Source: Gammaproteobacteria bacterium (GTDB taxonomy: Bacteria; Pseudomonadota; Gammaproteobacteria; Xanthomonadales; Xanthomonadaceae). From it: a DNA stretch of 15,787 nucleotides. This document shows, piece after piece, positions 14,440 to 15,787 of this stretch. A program made the position numbers and the translations under genes. A model generated the notes under the pieces. It was not told the DNA's origin. It saw only the letters and a list, made by a program, of their open reading frames with translations, and ran no database searches. Where the stretch lies: positions 1-15,787 of the forward strand of contig JAPLSI010000083.1 in the NCBI GenBank assembly GCA_026398715.1, written 5' to 3'. Numbering within the stretch: position 1 is the stretch's first letter; each line of letters begins with the position of its first letter.

Positions 14440-15356
14440 GCGAGTGCGTAGTCCAGTCCGGCCCGTACCGCGGCCACTTGCGCCAGGATGCATTGTTCCG
14501 GCGTCGCGCGCGGGCTGTCGGGATAGACCTCGGTGGTGGTCGTGTAGCGCGCATCGGTCATGCCGGTGCACAGGCCCAGGTCGTTGACGGCGTACTCGAT
14601 CACGCCGGGCGCGACCAACGTGGAGCCGATGATCTTCCCGGCGTCGTCCGCCGGCGCGATGTGCGTCACTTTCTCGACGGCTTCAATCATCGCCTGCTGG
14701 AAGGCTGGCTGCGGATTTTCCGAATCGTCCACCAGGTAGAAACCGTCCGGAATGCCTTCGGGCTCGAACGTCTTGCCGTCGCGCGCCGCCAGGGCCGGCC
14801 GGAATTCCGATTCGTCGGTGTCGGTGGTCTCGTGCAGGTCGATGTGCACGAGGAAGCGCCCGTGCAGGGGCGCCAGCAATTGGTACAGCGCCGCGGATTC
14901 ACCGCAAGGGCTGTCGTCGCGGAAGTTGCGGTTGGGATCGAGGGCGAGCGGATTCCAGCGATGGATTCGCTCGTAGGCCCAGGGGCTGACGCAGGGCACG
15001 ATCATCAGGTTCATGCGGCCCGCGTAGTCGGCCGCATGCAGGTCCGCAAAGCGCAGCGCGCCATGCACGCCACTGGTTTCATAGCCATGCACGCCGCCGG
15101 TGACCAGCGCGTTGGGCAGCGCCTCGTTCCAGTTTTTCGATCGCAGCACGAACAAGGGGTAGCGGCCGTCGGCGCCGTAATCGAGCTCGCCATATGGCTG
15201 TACGTCGAAGCGCGGGCGCAGCCGATCGACTACTGAAAGCACGTCGTCGGCGTAGCTGCGCAGCCTGCGCTGCGCGTCGCGCCACTGCTGCTTGTGGGTT
15301 TCGGTCCAGGGCTCGCCGGGCGTGCCGATGGGGTAAGGCGTGGGTTCGGTCGTCAT
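14436..15356 (-). CDS. M14-family zinc carboxypeptidase
   Basis: A 306-residue metallocarboxypeptidase of the M14 family (succinylglutamate desuccinylase/carboxypeptidase fold). Zinc ligands are H90 and E93 in GGVHGYETSG, with H175 in HIDLHETTD. DPNRNF (140-145) provides the substrate-binding Asn-Arg pair, and E276 in TTTTEVYPDSP is the likely catalytic glutamate. There is no signal peptide, so it should act in the cytoplasm on a small peptide or acylated amino acid; the exact substrate is unknown. ATG 15356 fits the family N-terminus. No normal Shine-Dalgarno sequence is spaced before it, and a perfect inverted repeat ends one base upstream of the ATG. Its stop overlaps the TrmY-like stop (ctaa at 14436-14439), tail to tail. 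Confidence 0.88.
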   Translation of the reverse strand: MTTEPTPYPIGTPGEPWTETHKQQWRDAQRRLRSYADDVLSVVDRLRPRFDVQPYGELDYGADGRYPLFVLRSKNWNEALPNALVTGGVHGYETSGVHGALRFADLHAADYAGRMNLMIVPCVSPWAYERIHRWNPLALDPNRNFRDDSPCGESAALYQLLAPLHGRFLVHIDLHETTDTDESEFRPALAARDGKTFEPEGIPDGFYLVDDSENPQPAFQQAMIEAVEKVTHIAPADDAGKIIGSTLVAPGVIEYAVNDLGLCTGMTDARYTTTTEVYPDSPRATPEQCILAQVAAVRAGLDYALA

Positions 15357-15357
15357 G

Positions 15358-15377
15358 GCCCTATCTTACGATAGGGC
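15358..15377 (-). repeat. Perfect 8-bp inverted repeat directly before the M14 start codon
   Basis: GCCCTATC (15358-15365), a TTAC loop and GATAGGGC (15370-15377) form a perfect stem of 8 bp with a 4-nt loop. It ends one base before the ATG at 15356 on the minus strand and contains the only purine-rich stretch that could act as a ribosome site. No T-run follows, so it is not a standard terminator for the copper-protein gene 38 bp away. It could be an operator or an mRNA hairpin. A -10-like TAAGAT (15363-15368) would allow a leaderless mRNA. Confidence 0.6.
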
Positions 15378-15415
15378 TCGGCTTCCCTCACCTTTTGGCC
15401 CTGCACGGGCGTCGC

Positions 15416-15739
15416 TTACATCGCGCGACAAGCCGCCGCGCAGCGGCGGCAGGCTTCGGCGCAGGCCTGGCAGTGTTCCATATCGTGGGCTCCGCACTGC
15501 TCCGCGCACCAATCGCAGATTCGCGCGCACAACTGGCAAAGCTCCTTGGCGAAAGGACTGTTGCGGGCCATTGCGTCGGCGCACAAGCGGCAAATGGCCG
15601 CACACTCGATGCAGCATCGCGGGCAGTCGTTGTCGCTGGCAACGCCGACCATGTGTGAAAAGCAATTTCCGCAGGTATCGGCGCAGGCATTGCAGGCAGC
15701 CATGCATTCGCGCATGGCGTCGGTGAGTTGATGGCTCAT
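15416..15739 (-). CDS. Four-helix-bundle copper storage protein (Csp3-like, DUF326)
   Basis: A 107-residue protein with 21 cysteines (12, 16, 19, 23, 26, 39, 42, 43, 46, 50, 53, 68, 71, 75, 78, 82, 90, 93, 97, 100, 104), mostly in CxxC and CxxxC steps along helices. This is the hallmark of Csp copper storage proteins, in which a tetramer of four-helix bundles stores many Cu(I) ions in cysteine-lined cores. There is no signal or Tat sequence, so it fits the cytosolic Csp3 type rather than exported Csp1. The start at 15739 is fixed by a strong AAGGAGG ribosome site 5-6 nt upstream; an in-frame ATG at 15784 is not used. Its promoter region is cut by the window edge, so copper control cannot be judged. 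Confidence 0.9.
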   Translation of the reverse strand: MSHQLTDAMRECMAACNACADTCGNCFSHMVGVASDNDCPRCCIECAAICRLCADAMARNSPFAKELCQLCARICDWCAEQCGAHDMEHCQACAEACRRCAAACRAM

Positions 15740-15787
15740 TGGTTCCTCCTTGAACTCGTGGGCGTAGGCGAATCCTAGCCCCACCGT

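Overview
The window is a compact, high-GC bacterial chromosome segment: genes are tightly packed on both strands, spacers are short, and GTG and TTG starts occur. The gene set suggests a gammaproteobacterium of the Xanthomonadales (Lysobacter, Luteimonas or Rhodanobacter type): an Mla-type lipid transporter, a Csp-type copper protein, a DUF2892 protein behind an FNR/Anr box and an RluF-like protein. This placement is inference, because no rRNA or tRNA marker is present. I see no insertion sequence, integrase, phage gene, CRISPR array or RNA gene. It reads as core or housekeeping chromosome with some accessory metabolism.

Layout. Bases 1-156 are the end of a sensor histidine kinase. From 175 to 3061 the minus strand carries an iodotyrosine-deiodinase-like nitroreductase, a luciferase-like flavin monooxygenase, a secreted Met/His-rich EF-hand protein and a VTT/DedA-type membrane protein. 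The monooxygenase and EF-hand genes form a likely two-gene operon behind a candidate ECF (sigma-E type) promoter. A short-chain dehydrogenase and a membrane-anchored zinc metallopeptidase follow on the plus strand (3153-5039). Bases 5044-7200 on the minus strand hold a small DUF2892 membrane protein with a perfect FNR-type box, a group II PLP-dependent decarboxylase and a secreted YCII-domain protein. The plus strand then has a secreted PrxQ-like peroxiredoxin and an exported TPR protein, followed by a minus-strand secreted NTF2-like protein.

The right part (10046-14439, plus strand) holds an RluF-like pseudouridine synthase whose catalytic motifs are altered, then a coupled mlaE-mlaF-mlaD-like operon for inner-membrane lipid transport. 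This operon continues with an Hsp31/DJ-1-type protein and a TrmY-like pseudouridine methyltransferase. A minus-strand M14 carboxypeptidase and a 21-cysteine Csp3-like copper storage protein close the window.

The most notable signals are the altered pseudouridine synthase, the archaeal-type TrmY gene 3 kb from it, the deiodinase substrate triad in the nitroreductase, the truncated STAS remnant before mlaE, the FNR box, and a perfect hairpin directly before the M14 start codon. I see no obviously new multi-gene system.
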